DNA of 64,000 nt, taken from assembly GCA_013214575.1 (NCBI GenBank), contig JABSSD010000005.1, positions 1-64,000 on the forward strand, in the 5' to 3' direction. This document shows, in pieces, positions 9,127 to 19,036 of the stretch (position 1 is its first letter; each line of letters begins with the position of its first letter). The notes beneath the pieces were generated by a model. It saw only the letters and a program-made list of their open reading frames with translations, did no database searches and had not been told where the DNA came from. The position numbers and the translations under genes were made by a program. This DNA comes from Paracoccaceae bacterium (GTDB lineage: Bacteria > Pseudomonadota > Alphaproteobacteria > Rhodobacterales > Rhodobacteraceae).

Positions 9127-9816
9127 TCATGAGGATGGTTTAATAAGTTCGCGGAACAATTTTTCCCGGATAGCACGGACATAATCTGCGTAACCGCGGG
9201 CCGGAATCACAAAGGCGTCCGCACCGCCAATGATATCCGCGCGGAAGTATTGAATGACTGCGTCACCTCTGCGATCAATTGCAATGCCATTGATTGTGAC
9301 GCCTTTTGCAATGAGCCTGTTGCGCGCAGCACGGGTCGACACCCCGGCATTTATTATTCCATCGCCAGAAACATCGAGCACCAATCGGCGACAGTCCGGA
9401 ACCGCCAAATACAGGCGATCAGCAAACTTAAGCATGCTGCCAATAGCGGTATATCCACCGGACCATTTTCGAGGTAGTGCATGGGTTGTACGCGCAAATT
9501 CAGCAACATGTTCCGGGCTCAACATGCGTTGCCAAGGGACCGAGATGTCCTGATCACTCACTCCGGACCATTGCACCACAGTCAGCGCGGTCTGCTCCTT
9601 TACCAACGCATTAGCGATGACGGGGTCTTCAAGTGCCTCTGCCAGCCCTTGCATTTGGTACAAGTATTCGTCGGAAGTGATGGAGGCCGATACATCGACC
9701 GCCAACACCAGTGCCAATTCGCAGGCCCGTAACGGTGCCACGGCCCAAATGCCGGTGGCAATCAAAATGTAAAGGCTTAGGCCTCTGGACAATTCCGCCC
9801 CCTCCCCGCTCCGCAT
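9127..9816 (-). CDS. DUF1194 von Willebrand factor A-like secreted protein
   Basis: A 229-residue protein with a hydrophobic N-terminus (about 12-31, ending APLRACE) that looks like a signal peptide. A VWA-like fold follows: the metal-binding DxSxS motif is DVSASIT at about 41-47, with the conserved ALTVVQWSG, a GGYTAIGSML segment and a second acidic strand LVLDVSGDGIINAG. This pattern is the DUF1194 family common in Rhodobacteraceae and rhizobia. The function is not established; metal-dependent protein binding outside the cytoplasm is the usual inference. It is transcribed alone, with a gap on each side. Confidence 0.88.
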   Translation of the reverse strand: MRSGEGAELSRGLSLYILIATGIWAVAPLRACELALVLAVDVSASITSDEYLYQMQGLAEALEDPVIANALVKEQTALTVVQWSGVSDQDISVPWQRMLSPEHVAEFARTTHALPRKWSGGYTAIGSMLKFADRLYLAVPDCRRLVLDVSGDGIINAGVSTRAARNRLIAKGVTINGIAIDRRGDAVIQYFRADIIGGADAFVIPARGYADYVRAIREKLFRELIKPSS

Positions 9817-10313
9817 CGCGACCTTAGCACAAACACCCAGGATGCTCTAACATCTGACTTTGTCAAAGGAGTCCAAGCAGATAGCATCAGTGGGTCAGTC
9901 AGCCTGACGCTCCGATACCAGCCAACTGATATTGCACCTATTTTCCGCCAGTCAGATCACCGATGAAAAGAAAACGCCCGCCTTCCAGATTGGCAGCGCA
10001 GAGCGTTTTTTGGTCCGCGGTAAACTCCACCATTGGCTCAGGTTCAGAACGACAAATCACTCTCGGGGACGTCAAATTTTCCCCTTGTGACTGACCATTA
10101 TGCCCCGCCGGATGCCACCACAGACATTGATGTTTTGACGTCCGGAGGATGGCGCAAGACATTTGTGATCCGAACTTGCCCAGACGCCTCAAACGCGCAC
10201 GCACTCTCTGCGTTTGAGCCAGGTTTTCGCAGCTAGGGCATTAAAACAGGGCGGCTCACAGGCTCGAACAAGACACAGATGTCCAAATCGTATGCCAGAG
10301 CATCCCCTCCTCG
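9817..10313. other. Intergenic stretch without an assignable gene
   Basis: The 497 bases between the DUF1194 gene and the sulfatase gene contain a minus-strand frame at 9938-10204 (88 codons, ending GRFLFIGDLTGGK). Its first half is arginine-rich and chance-like. The second half (MVEFTADQKTLCAANLEGGR) looks more protein-like but matches no family I know and lacks a clear ribosome site. No RNA gene or repeat is seen. Confidence 0.35.
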
Positions 10314-11855
10314 CTACGGCGCGAAGCGCACAGCACCCTGCTTGGTGATCCGCGTATGGGTTAACGTGCTGTCGGCGTGCCGCATTCGGTGGTTCAGCAT
10401 TTTCCGGGTCAGACGCAACAGCGTTGCCGCATGCGCCGGATCCTCGGCCAGATTGCACATCTCGGACGGGTCATCCTCAAGATCGAACAACAGCGGTGGC
10501 AAATCTCCATTGAAGTGCACCAGCTTAAAACGTGCTTCTCGCAGGACCGCCAGGTTCGCGTCCTGCACAATGCTCCCGGTTGCCTCCTGCCACTCGGTGA
10601 CTTCATTTGGCTCGCCAAAATCCAACTCAAAGAAGACATGTTCGCGCCAAGTCTCGGGGCAAACGCCTTCCAAGTAGGGTCGCAATGACCGGCCGTCCAT
10701 CCCGTCAGGCACCGGCAGGCCGATGGTCTCCAATATGGTCGGCGTAACATCGACGGATTCTGTAAACGCTTCGACCGAGGTCCCATGCTGGCGGGGCTGG
10801 GCCGGATCCCGAATAATCAGAGGAATGCGCAATGCGGAGTCATAAGTGGTTTGTTTGCCCCACATATAATGGTCACCCAACATTTCCCCATGATCCGCCA
10901 TAATGACAATCAGCGTGTCGTCATATTGACCGCTATCCTTCAGAAAGGAAATGATCCGGCCAATATGCAGATCAACTTCTGTCAACAGCCCCATATAGAG
11001 CGCCCGCAACATGGCCACGTCCGCATCGCATGTATTGTCCAACTGATCCCCACAGCCCTTTACCAAACTTTGGATCCGTGGCCTGGCAATCGCGCCCGCC
11101 ATAAACGGATGCACTGCCTTTTCTTCTTCCGGCGAAACCAGGCGGTTCGGCTTGGGCAGTTCAGCCGCTTGATACATCGTATTAAAGGGCGGCGGCGCCA
11201 CCAAAGGTGGATGTGGGCGAAGATAGGTCACCAGTGCAAACCAGTTCTGATCCCTGCGCACCGAGAGGTCTTGCAGCACCCTGTCGGTCAGAAAGGCTGT
11301 GTCGCTATGTTCGGCCCGGTAGAACGGTGGATCGTCCGGGCGCGCAGCGCGATCCGGGTCTGGTGATACCGGCTCATAAAACCGCGCATACTCCGGTACT
11401 TCATACCCTTGCGATTTCAAATGGGCCCGCCAAGGATAGCTTTCCTGATAGCGCATCTCAAGGCTCTCGATAAACCCCGGCAATACTTGTTCCTCTGTGG
11501 TCAGCGCAGGGTCATTCGGATGCCGGACACGAGGGTCAAGACCGGTGTCGGTATAGCCAAACAACTGCGGCGCATAGCCCGCTTTGCGCGCCTCAAGCGC
11601 CAAATTTGGAATACCTTCGGCCAGCGGAGTGCCGTTCCGAATAGAGCGATGGTTCATCGCATAGCGTCCGGTAAACAAGCTGGCGCGCGATGGCCCACAG
11701 GGGTTGGTTACCGAAAAATGCTGGGTAAAAGTCACCGCATCTTTTCGAAGGGCATCAATGTTTGGGGTATCCACATGAGTCGCCAAACCGCCCACGATAC
11801 AATCAGCGCGCAGCTGATCGACGATAACCACCAAAACTTTGCGTTGCTGTGGCAT
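10314..11855 (-). CDS. Sulfatase / phosphonate monoester hydrolase family enzyme
   Basis: A 513-residue member of the alkaline-phosphatase-like superfamily. The N-terminal metal-ligand segment is VVIVDQLRAD. The nucleophile motif is NPCGPSRASLFTGRYAMNHR, with Cys53 expected to be converted to formylglycine (C-x-P-S-R rule), and the second metal site is MADHGEMLGDHYMWGK. The string around the Cys, with MNHRSIRNGTPL, resembles phosphonate monoester hydrolases more than arylsulfatases, so a phosphonate/phosphodiester or sulfate ester substrate is possible. The start is the ATG at 11855, which has AAGGGAG seven bases upstream; a longer reading to 11921 has no such site. No signal peptide, so probably cytoplasmic. 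Confidence 0.88.
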   Translation of the reverse strand: MPQQRKVLVVIVDQLRADCIVGGLATHVDTPNIDALRKDAVTFTQHFSVTNPCGPSRASLFTGRYAMNHRSIRNGTPLAEGIPNLALEARKAGYAPQLFGYTDTGLDPRVRHPNDPALTTEEQVLPGFIESLEMRYQESYPWRAHLKSQGYEVPEYARFYEPVSPDPDRAARPDDPPFYRAEHSDTAFLTDRVLQDLSVRRDQNWFALVTYLRPHPPLVAPPPFNTMYQAAELPKPNRLVSPEEEKAVHPFMAGAIARPRIQSLVKGCGDQLDNTCDADVAMLRALYMGLLTEVDLHIGRIISFLKDSGQYDDTLIVIMADHGEMLGDHYMWGKQTTYDSALRIPLIIRDPAQPRQHGTSVEAFTESVDVTPTILETIGLPVPDGMDGRSLRPYLEGVCPETWREHVFFELDFGEPNEVTEWQEATGSIVQDANLAVLREARFKLVHFNGDLPPLLFDLEDDPSEMCNLAEDPAHAATLLRLTRKMLNHRMRHADSTLTHTRITKQGAVRFAP

Positions 11856-12339
11856 CTGCAAACTCCCTTGCCAGCGCCATTTGGCTTGCTGCGAATTATT
11901 CGGACTTTCAACCTGTGTCAATCATTCGAACTATTTCCACCCGATCAGCCGTCAGTTTTTTGCGGGGGCCGTTCACATCCGGAAATCGACACCGCTTTAC
12001 TTTCCGATACCTCAAAGAACCATAAAGCTTTGAACGAAAAGGTGGTATTTGCAATTCGCCCCGCCAATTCCGTCAAATTTCAATCGGCCTGGAAATACCT
12101 GCCTCAGTCCAGATTTCTTGACAGTTGGGCTGCCCTTTCCCAGATATCATAAGGGGTTACAAGAAATTGCATGAATAGTTCTAACATGTCGTCGAAATTT
12201 CGCCGCGGTGTGGCAATTTTCGCAGCTTCATCCTCAAAGAGAGCCGTTTCGGACTGCAATTCGGATATCCGCACCTCTTAAGCGGCGACAGTCATATCCT
12301 TGCTGGTTCGAACAATTCGGTCGAGTACAGCTTCGATCT

Positions 12340-12873
12340 CTCTTTCAGCCCGTGCTCAGCCTGTGCCTGCGCCGCCCCCTTATCGCCCTGATAATGCTAT
12401 TGCTGAGCGCCAGTCTGGCCAGCCTGTGGCCCAGCACCAGGGCGGCCTGGGTGTTTTACAGAAATCCCATTGTGATCGAATTCCTGTTTGGCATGGCGGT
12501 GGCGGCGGGTCTGATCGGGTTGGTGGGCTTGCAGCAAACCGCCCTGCCCCGCTTTGTGGCCGCCGGTCTGCCTGCGATGATGGTCGTTGCCGGAGGCACC
12601 CTGTTCTGCCTGCGGCTGGCCCCGGCCCGGCTGCTGCTGCGCCTTGGCGATGCCAGCTATTCGCTGTACCTGTCGCACCGCTTTACCCTGCGCGCACTGG
12701 CCTTACTGGTGCTGCCTTATCTGCCAGCTGGCCCGGTTGCGATTTGGGATTTTTTGCTGCTGGCCGGCGCCAGTTGCCTGTTGGTATCCCTGCTGGTGCA
12801 GCACTGGATAGAGCGCCCCCTCCGAGGCGCGGTTGCGCGGCGATCTGCGCATAAAGGCGCTGGCGCGGCGTAA
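12340..12873 (+). pseudogene. C-terminal remnant of an acyltransferase-3 (OafA/YrhL-like) membrane protein
   Basis: From about 12340 the plus strand encodes hydrophobic helices (LSLCLRRPLIALIMLLLSAS, FLFGMAVAAGLIGLVGL) and the family's characteristic LGDASYSLYLSH segment, ending IERPLRGAVA. This is the last third or so of an O-acyltransferase that modifies surface polysaccharides. The upstream sequence does not carry the catalytic N-terminal half, so the gene is truncated. Reading can be forced back to 12208 but that part looks like chance sequence. It lies directly against another remnant and an IS30 fragment. Confidence 0.7.
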
Positions 12874-13059
12874 CCTGTTTGCCCAAATTCTGGCGGCGGC
12901 TCTGGCCCTGTGGCCTTTGCACCGCGGAGCTGGGGCTTGGGCGCGGGTTGCCTGGCGGTGGCACCGATCCTCTATATCGAGCTACCACGGTTTGCCCGGG
13001 CAGTCTCACGCGCGGCTCTGCCCAGGGCGGTGCGGCGCAGCGCTGGTGATGCCAGCTGA
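12842..13059 (+). pseudogene. C-terminal remnant of a polysaccharide flippase-like protein, frameshifted
   Basis: Overlapping the end of the acyltransferase remnant in another frame is RRNLFAQILAAALALWPLHR. A one-base shift later it continues as LAVAPILYIELPRFARAVSR to a stop at 13057-13059. The two halves joined look like the last helices of a Wzx/MATE-type lipopolysaccharide flippase. The frameshift falls around 12940-12955. Together with the acyltransferase tail this is debris of a surface-polysaccharide locus. Confidence 0.5.
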
Positions 13060-13161
13060 CCCAAGGGTTGACAGCTGTCAACCAGACCTAACTGCCGCCG
13101 ACACGCGCTCTTGTGAGCGATACGTGAACTGCGACTTTTGAGCGGGGTTGAGTTTGGGGTA

Positions 13162-13617
13162 TCATGCTGCCTGATCCAAGACCTTTTCTTTGAAGACTTC
13201 AGCGGGTGTTTTCCACCCCAAGCATTTGCGAGGGGTGGCGTTGAGACGGGCACAAATCACCTCCAGATGTTGAGGTGTGAGTTTAGTGGGATCGATCTCT
13301 CTCAGCAGCCATCTGCGTGCCCTGCGATTGGTGTTTTCGACAGTCCCTTTTTGCCAGGGTGCGGACGGGTCACAGAACCAAGTTTGCGTCCCCACCTCAG
13401 CTTGCAGATGTGGCCAGTCCATGAACTCAGAACCTCGATCGAAGGTGACGGATTTGCGCGCCTTGAGGGGGAGGGTCCGCATCACATTCGCCAGGCGTCC
13501 CATGACCCTGGAAGTCGTCCGGTTCGCATTCACTAACAGTACAGTGAACCGACTGACGCGCTCGACCAACGATGTTACGTTTGCGAGACCAAACTTCCGC
13601 CTGAACAGCTGGGACAA
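13162..13617 (-). pseudogene. IS30-family transposase, N-terminally truncated
   Basis: The 151 codons encode the C-terminal part of an IS30 transposase. VERVSRFTVLLVNANRTTSR is the region after the first catalytic Asp, SVTFDRGSEFMDWPHL holds the second Asp, and WQKGTVENTNRRARRWL supplies the catalytic Glu, followed by the ATPRKCLGWKTPAEVF tail. A full transposase is about 320-390 residues, so the DNA-binding half is missing. The 5' end abuts the stop of the XRE-cupin gene, showing that a deletion, not just an insertion, shaped this junction. Confidence 0.85.
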
Positions 13618-13627
13618 CCCAATTCGG

Positions 13628-14242
13628 TCATATCTCTAAAGACACCCACAACACCCGAGCGTCCTCGTCACTGGTGGACACACAGCCATGCCCCATGCTG
13701 CTATCATAGTAGACGCTGTCACCCGCGACCATCATCAGGGGCCGATAATGTTCCGTGTACAGCGTCAGCGAGCCACTGATCACATACATGAACTCCTCGC
13801 CTCGATGGCGCACCCAGTTTTCATATTCACTGACATCGCGTGCCTTGATGGTGCTGATATACGGCAGCATCCGTTTGCTGGTAAGCTCAGTGCACAGCAA
13901 CTCGTGATCATAGGTTGCGGTTTCCTGATGTTCGCCCTTGCCGGTCAATGTATAATCGCGCCGCCCCGAGATATCGCTTTTACCCGACTGCAGAAACAAT
14001 TGTGGTGTCTTAAGATCCAGCGTCTGCATCAGCCGTCGAATGATGTCGAAACTGGGCTTGGTCAAATTGTTCTCGATCTTGGACAAAGTGGAGCGGCCAA
14101 TCGCAGCCGCCTTTGCCACATCCTCCAGCGTCAGCCCCTTTTCCTTGCGCGCCAGGCGAATCATCTGCCCCAGAACCTGGCCATCAGGCGCGTCACCGAC
14201 CTCGGCCATGGGGCCTGCGTCTTCTGTCTGAACCGGCTCCAT
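13628..14242 (-). CDS. XRE-family regulator with C-terminal cupin domain
   Basis: A 204-residue cytoplasmic transcription factor. A helix-turn-helix at about 24-80 (GQMIRLARKEKGLTLEDVAK, GRSTLSKIENNLTKPSFD) is joined to a cupin fold at about 130-200 (RHRGEEFMYVISGSLTLYTE, GDSVYYDSSMGH). XRE-cupin proteins typically sense a small metabolite through the cupin. The gene is divergent from gcvTHP across a 311-base gap containing a direct repeat, so control of glycine cleavage is a reasonable inference. The stop lies only about ten bases from the IS30 remnant, but the protein looks complete. Confidence 0.88.
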   Translation of the reverse strand: MEPVQTEDAGPMAEVGDAPDGQVLGQMIRLARKEKGLTLEDVAKAAAIGRSTLSKIENNLTKPSFDIIRRLMQTLDLKTPQLFLQSGKSDISGRRDYTLTGKGEHQETATYDHELLCTELTSKRMLPYISTIKARDVSEYENWVRHRGEEFMYVISGSLTLYTEHYRPLMMVAGDSVYYDSSMGHGCVSTSDEDARVLWVSLEI

Positions 14243-14363
14243 GCACGTTTTCTCCTATCTGCAAGCAATTTAGTCCCGTGCCTGCATAAGTCAAAACAAC
14301 CTTATGACCAATTATGTTGCCAATAGTGGAAAAATTTCCTAAAGGAACATTGTGCGCCTTATA

Positions 14364-14382
14364 CGTATACAAGCGCATACAA
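14364..14382. promoter_or_regulatory. Direct repeat in the divergent XRE-cupin / gcvT gap
   Basis: CGTATACAA (14364-14372) and CGCATACAA (14374-14382) repeat with a ten-base period, one helical turn. The first copy also contains the palindrome GTATAC. The position between a regulator and a divergent operon makes an operator likely, with the XRE-cupin protein the obvious candidate ligand. This is inference from position and repeat only. Confidence 0.4.
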
Positions 14383-14553
14383 TGTTGATTTGAACCCGCC
14401 ACTCTCCGAGGCCGCCAGATGACCTTTGTCCGACCAGAAGTGATCCACTGTTGTTCGACCGATCAGAATTATCCAACCTCCGGCTGGACAATCGCATTCG
14501 ACAGGTTTCAAATTCCGCAGGCCTGAACCGCCCCCAACCGAAAGGCCCCAGCC

Positions 14554-15651
14554 ATGACTGACACGCCCAAACGCACCCCGCTGTATGATCTGCACGTCGA
14601 ACTTGGCGGCAAGATGGTTGATTTTGCCGGCTGGGAAATGCCGGTGCAATATCCCATGGGCATCATGGGCGAACACAATCACACCCGCGCCAAGGCCGGG
14701 TTGTTTGATGTCAGCCACATGGGCCAGGTGATCCTGCGCGGGTCGGATGCCGCCAGCAAACTGGAAACCCTGGTCCCTGCCGCCCTGACCACCCTGAAAG
14801 AGGGCAAGGCGCGCTATACGTTCTTCACCAATGACGAGGGCGGCATCATGGATGACCTGATCGTCGCCAATGCCGGCGATCACCTGTTTGTGGTGGTCAA
14901 CGCCTCGATGCGCGATCAGGACATCCCGCATATGGCCAGGCATCTCGACGGCATCGAGGTCACCGAGATCTTTGATCGGGCGCTGATCGCGGTGCAGGGT
15001 CCCGCTGCCGAAGACGTGGTCGCGGAGCTCTGCCCCGCGGTGCGTGAGATGAGCTTCATGCAGACCATGGTTGCCGAAATCATCGGCGTCGAATGCCGCA
15101 TCTCGCGGCTGGGCTACACCGGCGAAGACGGCTTTGAAATCTCCATCCCCGAGGAAAGGGCGGTGGAAATCTGCCGCGCCCTGCTGGCGCACGGTGATTG
15201 CGAACCGGTTGGTCTGGGTGCCCGCGACAGCCTGCGGCTGGAAGCTGGCCTCTGCCTCTATGGCAATGACATCGACAATTCCACCTCTCCGGTCGAGGCC
15301 TCGCTGACCTGGGCAATGCAGAAGCGCCGCCGCGAAGACGGTGGCTTCCCCGGTGCCGCCCGCATCCAGCGCGACCTAGCGCAGGGCACTGCCCGGAAAC
15401 TGGTGGGCATCAAACCAACAGGCCGCGCCCCGGCCCGCGCCGGTGTCGAGGTGCAGGATCTGGACGGCACCGCCATCGGCGCCATCACCTCGGGCGGCTT
15501 TGGACCCACCGTCGGCGCCCCGGTGGCGATGGGCTATGTCGCCACCGAATTCAGCACCCCGGGCCAGAAAATCAACCTGATCATCCGCGGCAAGGCACAG
15601 CCCGCTGAAATCGTCGCGCTGCCTTTCGTCACGCAGAACTACAAACGCTAA
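14554..15651 (+). CDS. gcvT: Aminomethyltransferase, glycine cleavage system T protein
   Basis: 365 residues, the usual size. It transfers the methylene group of the aminomethyl-lipoyl H protein to tetrahydrofolate and releases ammonia. Family features include TPLYDLHVELGGKMVDFAGW at the start, HMGQVILRGSDA, the folate-site region RLGYTGEDGFEI and SLRLEAGLCLYGNDID, and the C-terminal barrel (GVEVQDLDGTAIGAITSGG). It is first in gcvT-gcvH-gcvP. The ATG at 14554 is preceded by the weak ribosome site GAAAGG. No glycine riboswitch is apparent upstream. Confidence 0.97.
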   Translation: MTDTPKRTPLYDLHVELGGKMVDFAGWEMPVQYPMGIMGEHNHTRAKAGLFDVSHMGQVILRGSDAASKLETLVPAALTTLKEGKARYTFFTNDEGGIMDDLIVANAGDHLFVVVNASMRDQDIPHMARHLDGIEVTEIFDRALIAVQGPAAEDVVAELCPAVREMSFMQTMVAEIIGVECRISRLGYTGEDGFEISIPEERAVEICRALLAHGDCEPVGLGARDSLRLEAGLCLYGNDIDNSTSPVEASLTWAMQKRRREDGGFPGAARIQRDLAQGTARKLVGIKPTGRAPARAGVEVQDLDGTAIGAITSGGFGPTVGAPVAMGYVATEFSTPGQKINLIIRGKAQPAEIVALPFVTQNYKR

Positions 15652-15669
15652 ACCCCAGGAGAGTCGAAC

Positions 15670-16035
15670 ATGACCACCTATTATTCCGAAGAGCACGAAT
15701 GGCTCACTGTTGACGGCGATATCGCCACCATTGGCATCACCCAACACGCCGCCGACCAGCTGGGCGAGATTGTGTTTGTCGAGCAGAAAGAGGTCGGCGA
15801 CGATTTTGAAAAAGGCGCCGATATTGGCGTCATCGAATCGGTCAAGGCCGCCTCGGAAATCTATGCCCCGGTTGATGGCGAAGTGCTCGAGGCCAATGGC
15901 ACGCTGGAGGAAAACCCCGGCGCCCTGAACGACAGCCCCGAAGGCGACGCCTGGATCTACAAGATCAAGCTGACCAATACCGATCAGCTTAACGATCTGA
16001 TGGACCTGGACGGCTACAAAGCCTTCATCGGCTAA
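15670..16035 (+). CDS. gcvH: Glycine cleavage system H protein
   Basis: A 121-residue lipoyl carrier. The lipoylated lysine is Lys59 in GVIESVKAASEIYAP, and the conserved start EEHEWLTVDGD and the end DGYKAFIG fit the family. It shuttles the aminomethyl group between the P, T and L proteins. It starts 18 bases after gcvT with AGGAGAG seven bases before the ATG, and is followed by a 120-base gap before gcvP. The L protein (dihydrolipoamide dehydrogenase) is not in the window and is presumably shared with other complexes elsewhere. Confidence 0.97.
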   Translation: MTTYYSEEHEWLTVDGDIATIGITQHAADQLGEIVFVEQKEVGDDFEKGADIGVIESVKAASEIYAPVDGEVLEANGTLEENPGALNDSPEGDAWIYKIKLTNTDQLNDLMDLDGYKAFIG

Positions 16036-16081
16036 CCCGCTCTTCCATGCGGGTCCACCGCAGTTCTGGATCCGCATTTTC

Positions 16082-16115
16082 TTCTTTGCACAAATACTCC
16101 CGCCGGAGGTTCCCC
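16082..16115. repeat. Short intergenic motif with inverted CTCC/GGAG arms
   Basis: Between gcvH and gcvP lies TTTGCACAAATACTCCCGCC followed by GGAGGTTCCCCC. CTCCCGCCGGAG is a near-palindrome. The same CAAATACTCCCGCC string occurs again after the caspase-like gene near 41140. From general experience this motif is common between genes in Roseobacter-group genomes; its role is not established. Confidence 0.4.
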
Positions 16116-16155
16116 CACTCCCGGCCCGCGCTGACCGCTTCAAAGGAACACCAAC

Positions 16156-19011
16156 ATGGCCTTCAAGCTGACCGATTACGAAGCCTATGACTTTGCCAAC
16201 CGCCGCCACATTGGCCCCAGCTCCCGCGAAATGGCGGATATGCTGCAGGTGATCGGCTTCAAAACCCTGGACGAGCTGATCGACGCGACGGTGCCACCCT
16301 CGATCCGCCAGGCTGAGCCGCTGGACTGGGGCCCCGCCATGACCGAGCGCGACGCACTGTTCCACATGAAAGAGGTGGCCAGCAAAAACAAGGTGCTGAC
16401 CTCGCTGATCGGGCAGGGCTATTACGGCACCACCACCCCGGCGCCGATCCTGCGCAACATCCTGGAAAACCCGGCCTGGTATACCGCCTATACCCCCTAT
16501 CAGCCGGAAATCTCCCAGGGCCGTCTTGAGGCGCTGTTGAACTTCCAGACCATGGTCAGCGATCTCACCGGCATGGATATCGCCAATGCCTCGCTGCTGG
16601 ACGAGGCCACCGCCGCCGCCGAAGCCATGGCGATGGCCAAACGGGGCAGCCGCTCCAAGGCCAATAACGCCGCCTTCTTTGTCGATGAAAACTGCCACCC
16701 ACAGACCATCGCGGTGATCAAAACCCGCGCCGCGCCGTTGGGCGTCGAGGTGATCGTCGGCAATCCAGATGACATGGTCGCCGAGATCGTCTTTGGCGCC
16801 ATCTTCCAATATCCCGGCACCTATGGCCATGTGCGCGACTTCACCGCCGAGATCGAAGCGCTGCACGAAAACAAGGGCCTGGCCATTGTCGCCGCCGATA
16901 TTCTGGCGCTGGCGCTGCTGAAATCACCCGGTGAAATGGGCGCTGATATTGCCATTGGCACCACCCAGCGCTTTGGGGTGCCGATGGGCTACGGCGGTCC
17001 ACATGCCGCCTATATGGCCACCACCGACAAGCTGAAGCGCACCATGCCCGGCCGCATCATCGGCGTCTCTATCGATTCCCATGGCAACAAGGCCTACCGG
17101 CTGGCGCTGCAAACCCGCGAACAGCATATCCGTCGCGAAAAGGCCAACTCCAACGTCTGCACCGCGCAGGCGCTGCTGGCGGTGATGGCCTCAATGTATG
17201 CGGTCTATCACGGCCCCGACGGCATCAAGGCCATTGCCCAATCGGTGCACCGCAAGACCTCACGGCTGGCCGCCGGTCTCGAGGAGCACGGTTTCAAGGT
17301 CGAGCCAGAGGTGTTCTTTGACACCATCACCGTTGAGGTCGGGCCGCTGCAGCGCACCGTGATGGAGGCCGCCGTGGCCCGTGGCATCAACCTGCGCAAG
17401 GTGGGGACAACCAAGGTGGGCGTCTCGCTGGACGAGCAGACCCGCCCCGAAACCATCGAGGCGGTCTGGGGTGCCTTTGGCATCAACAAGACAGACGACA
17501 GTCAGGCCAACCGCGCCTATCGCCTGCCCCAGCACGCGCTGCGCGAAAGCAGCTATCTGACCCACCCGATCTTCCACAAGAACCGGGCCGAGGCCGAAAT
17601 CGTGCGCTATATGCGCCGTCTGGCGGACCGCGATCTGGCGCTGGATCGCTCGATGATCCCGCTGGGCTCCTGCACCATGAAACTGAACGCCACCATCGAG
17701 ATGATCCCGGTGACCTGGCCCGAATTCAGCAATCTGCACCCCTTTGTGCCGCTGGATCAGGCTTTGGGCTACAGCCAGATGATCGATGATCTGAACGACA
17801 AACTGTGCCAGATCACCGGCTATGACGCCATCTCGCAGCAGCCCAACTCGGGCGCCCAGGGCGAATATGCCGGCCTGCTGACCATCCGCAACTATCACGC
17901 GGCGCGGGGTCAGGGCAGCCGCAACGTCTGCCTGATCCCCACCTCGGCGCATGGCACCAACCCGGCCAGCGCCCAGATGGTTGGCTACAAGGTGATCCCG
18001 ATCAAGGCCGACGGGGACGGCAATATCGACATCGCCGACTTCCGCGACAAGGCCGAGAAATACTCGGATGTGCTGGCCGCCTGCATGATCACCTACCCCT
18101 CCACCCACGGCGTGTTTGAGGAAACCGTGCAAGAGGTCTGCCAGATCACCCATGATCACGGCGGTCAGGTCTATATCGACGGCGCCAATATGAACGCCAT
18201 GGTCGGCCTAGCCCAGCCGGGCAAGATCGGCGGCGACGTCAGCCACCTGAACCTGCATAAAACCTTCTGCATTCCGCACGGCGGCGGCGGTCCCGGCATG
18301 GGCCCGATCGGGGTCAAATCGCACCTGATCGACTTCCTGCCCGGCCACCCCGAGTACGGCTCGGCGGTGGGTCCGGTGTCAGCAGCACCCTTTGGTTCGC
18401 CCTCGATCCTGCCGGTCAGCTGGGCCTATATCCTGCTGATGGGCGGCGCCGGCCTCACCCAGGCCACCAAGGTTGCCATCCTCAACGCCAACTATATCGC
18501 GGCCCGCCTGAAAGATGCCTATGGCATTCTTTACAGCTCCAAAACCGGCCGCGTCGCGCATGAGTGTATTCTGGACACCCGGCCACTGGCGGAGGCGGGT
18601 AATATCAGCGTCGATGACATCGCCAAACGGCTGATCGACAGCGGCTTCCACGCCCCGACCATGTCCTGGCCGGTGGCCGGCACGCTAATGGTAGAGCCCA
18701 CCGAATCCGAGCCCAAGGCCGAGCTGGACCGGTTCTGCGACGCCATGCTGTCGATCCGCGCTGAGGCCCAGGAGGTGATCGACGGCAACATCGACCCGGA
18801 CAACAACCCGCTGAAAAACGCGCCTCATACGGTGCGCGATCTGGTCGGTGACTGGGACCGTCCCTACAGCCGCGAGATCGCCTGCTTCCCTCCGGGATCT
18901 TTGGGTGTCGACAAATACTGGTCGCCGGTCAACCGCGTCGACAACGCCTACGGAGACCGCAACCTGATCTGCACCTGCCCCCCCATGTCAGACTACCAAG
19001 ACGACACCTGA
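16156..19011 (+). CDS. gcvP: Glycine dehydrogenase (decarboxylating), glycine cleavage P protein
   Basis: 951 residues, the full-length single-chain form. This pyridoxal-phosphate enzyme decarboxylates glycine and passes the aminomethyl group to the H protein. Visible markers are [14 protein letters not shown] at the start, [20 protein letters not shown], the PLP-lysine motif [18 protein letters not shown] with Lys702, and the C-terminal SRE..CFPPG segment. It is the last gene of the operon. The ATG has AAAGGAAC about ten bases upstream. A hairpin terminator follows before the convergent znuA. Confidence 0.97.
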   Translation: MAFKLTDYEAYDFANRRHIGPSSREMADMLQVIGFKTLDELIDATVPPSIRQAEPLDWGPAMTERDALFHMKEVASKNKVLTSLIGQGYYGTTTPAPILRNILENPAWYTAYTPYQPEISQGRLEALLNFQTMVSDLTGMDIANASLLDEATAAAEAMAMAKRGSRSKANNAAFFVDENCHPQTIAVIKTRAAPLGVEVIVGNPDDMVAEIVFGAIFQYPGTYGHVRDFTAEIEALHENKGLAIVAADILALALLKSPGEMGADIAIGTTQRFGVPMGYGGPHAAYMATTDKLKRTMPGRIIGVSIDSHGNKAYRLALQTREQHIRREKANSNVCTAQALLAVMASMYAVYHGPDGIKAIAQSVHRKTSRLAAGLEEHGFKVEPEVFFDTITVEVGPLQRTVMEAAVARGINLRKVGTTKVGVSLDEQTRPETIEAVWGAFGINKTDDSQANRAYRLPQHALRESSYLTHPIFHKNRAEAEIVRYMRRLADRDLALDRSMIPLGSCTMKLNATIEMIPVTWPEFSNLHPFVPLDQALGYSQMIDDLNDKLCQITGYDAISQQPNSGAQGEYAGLLTIRNYHAARGQGSRNVCLIPTSAHGTNPASAQMVGYKVIPIKADGDGNIDIADFRDKAEKYSDVLAACMITYPSTHGVFEETVQEVCQITHDHGGQVYIDGANMNAMVGLAQPGKIGGDVSHLNLHKTFCIPHGGGGPGMGPIGVKSHLIDFLPGHPEYGSAVGPVSAAPFGSPSILPVSWAYILLMGGAGLTQATKVAILNANYIAARLKDAYGILYSSKTGRVAHECILDTRPLAEAGNISVDDIAKRLIDSGFHAPTMSWPVAGTLMVEPTESEPKAELDRFCDAMLSIRAEAQEVIDGNIDPDNNPLKNAPHTVRDLVGDWDRPYSREIACFPPGSLGVDKYWSPVNRVDNAYGDRNLICTCPPMSDYQDDT

Positions 19012-19036
19012 TACAGCAAGCAGACCAAAACAGCGC

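Noticed and set aside
9938-10204. 88-codon minus-strand frame between the DUF1194 and sulfatase genes
   Set aside because: It has no ribosome site, an arginine-rich first half and no recognisable family; it is kept only as a note in the intergenic entry.
14243-14553. Glycine riboswitch upstream of gcvT
   Set aside because: The gap was read for the conserved tandem aptamer strings (GGAGAG, CCGAAGGGGC, CTCTCAGGC types). Only a weak resemblance (AACCGAAAGGCCCC) was found, without the paired elements.
15376-16866. 496-codon minus-strand frame opposite gcvT/gcvH/gcvP
   Set aside because: It spans three well-identified plus-strand genes and their gaps. It is rich in Gly/His/Asp as expected for antisense of GC-biased coding and matches no family.
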